Shown here in pieces: positions 6,021 through 6,158 of a DNA stretch of 6,158 bases (position 1 is the first letter of the stretch; every line of letters starts with the position of its first letter). This DNA is from Palsa-1400 sp036008545. Lineage in GTDB: Bacteria > Verrucomicrobiota > Verrucomicrobiia > Limisphaerales > Palsa-1400. The translations under genes were made by a program, and so were the position numbers. The stretch covers positions 1 to 6,158 of the forward strand of contig DASYNM010000570.1 of assembly GCA_036008545.1 (NCBI GenBank), given 5' to 3'. A model generated the notes under the pieces. It ran no database searches and had not been told where the DNA came from. It saw only the letters and a list, made by a program, of their open reading frames with translations.

Positions 6021-6039
6021 CTGAGCATTACCCACAAAT
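6021..6039 (+). repeat. Terminal inverted repeat of the insertion sequence
   Basis: The 19 bases CTGAGCATTACCCACAAAT match the Tn5 outside end CTGACTCTTATACACAAGT at 13 of 19 positions without gaps. Matches include the CTGA terminus, the central TTA and the CACAA block. The partner repeat is not in the window. Confidence 0.65.
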
Positions 6040-6100
6040 AATTCCGTTGTGTATGTACAATGTAAACTTGTACTTTTAAAAAACCGTGTACTTGTGGGGA

Positions 6101-6117
6101 GGATGCAAAAAGCATCC
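6101..6117 (+). promoter_or_regulatory. Hairpin over the transposase start codon
   Basis: GGATGC (6101-6106) and GCATCC (6112-6117) form a perfect 6-bp stem with a five-A loop. The stem contains the ATG at 6103 and the end of the GGGGAGG purine run that would serve as ribosome site. Several IS4-family elements limit transposase translation by RNA structure at the start; whether this small hairpin does so is inferred. Confidence 0.45.
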
Positions 6118-6158
6118 AAAGTTGAATCAAACGATCAATGGGCCTCACGGGAATTTTC
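6103..6158 (+). CDS. IS4-family (Tn5-like) transposase, N-terminal 18 codons only
   Basis: The visible protein begins MQKASKVESNDQWASREF and runs off the right edge. The WAxxxF arrangement matches the start of the Tn5 transposase DNA-binding domain (DWAKSVF in Tn5), which is normally followed by an LGDxRRxxRL stretch that would lie just outside. The start is uncertain. ATG 6103 has a purine run GGGGAGG directly abutting it, closer than ideal, and an in-frame GTG at 6094 is an alternative. The frame is open back to 6025, inside the terminal repeat. Position behind an IS50-like end supports the call. Function would be DDE-type cut-and-paste transposition of its own element. Confidence 0.65.
   Translation, partial: MQKASKVESNDQWASREF

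Larger units (their letters stand above)
6021..6158 (+). mobile_element. IS4-family (IS50-like) insertion sequence, left end, continues past window
   Basis: The sequence changes at 6021 from GC-rich to AT-rich. It opens with a terminal repeat like the Tn5 outside end, followed about 80 bases later by a reading frame resembling the N-terminus of Tn5-type transposases. If the element makes a 9-base target duplication like IS50, CCTCCGAGG (6012-6020) would be the left copy. The right end is outside the window, so completeness cannot be judged. Confidence 0.72.

Overview
The window reads as ordinary bacterial chromosome, moderately GC-rich, with an insertion sequence starting at its right edge. 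No single marker fixes the taxon. The gene types, the codon use and the dispersed CCCTCACCCTAACCC-type repeat would fit a soil or freshwater bacterium such as a Verrucomicrobia relative, but this is only an impression.

Left half (194-2969, all minus strand). In transcription order this is a VOC-fold (glyoxalase/bleomycin-resistance) protein, a PhnB-like VOC protein, a YCII/DGPF-domain protein and a large ECF sigma factor with a long helical C-terminal extension. This is the known ECF42-type arrangement of a sigma factor with DGPF and VOC partners and no anti-sigma gene. The most informative signal is a pair of matching promoter-like elements, TTGTCC-N17-TCGTCTTA, one upstream of each VOC gene. 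They share 14 fixed bases and an identical spacer length. They resemble the ECF42-type promoter signature (TGTC in the -35, CGTC in the -10), so the sigma factor at 194-1498 probably drives both VOC genes directly. The elements also favour internal ATG starts for both VOC genes.

Right half (3176-5962, plus strand). Divergent from the VOC genes is a two-gene set separated by 15 bases: a stand-alone left-handed beta-helix acyltransferase resembling the C-terminal half of GlmU or ST0452-type enzymes, then a DinG/XPD-family helicase with iron-sulfur cysteines. The acyltransferase keeps several GlmU active-site residues but has changed two, so its substrate may differ.

Right edge (5963-6158). After the helicase comes a dispersed-repeat palindrome that appears interrupted in its right arm. 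The sequence from 6021 begins with a 19-base end matching the Tn5/IS50 outside end at 13 positions. It is followed by the first 18 codons of a probable IS4-family transposase, whose start codon lies in a small hairpin.

Left edge (1-193). There is an open frame that may be the C-terminal end of an unrecognised protein, plus a 7-bp stem-loop. I see no tRNA, rRNA or CRISPR array. I do not see a wholly undescribed system. The items most worth following are the sigma/promoter pair, the altered acyltransferase and the insertion into the palindromic repeat.
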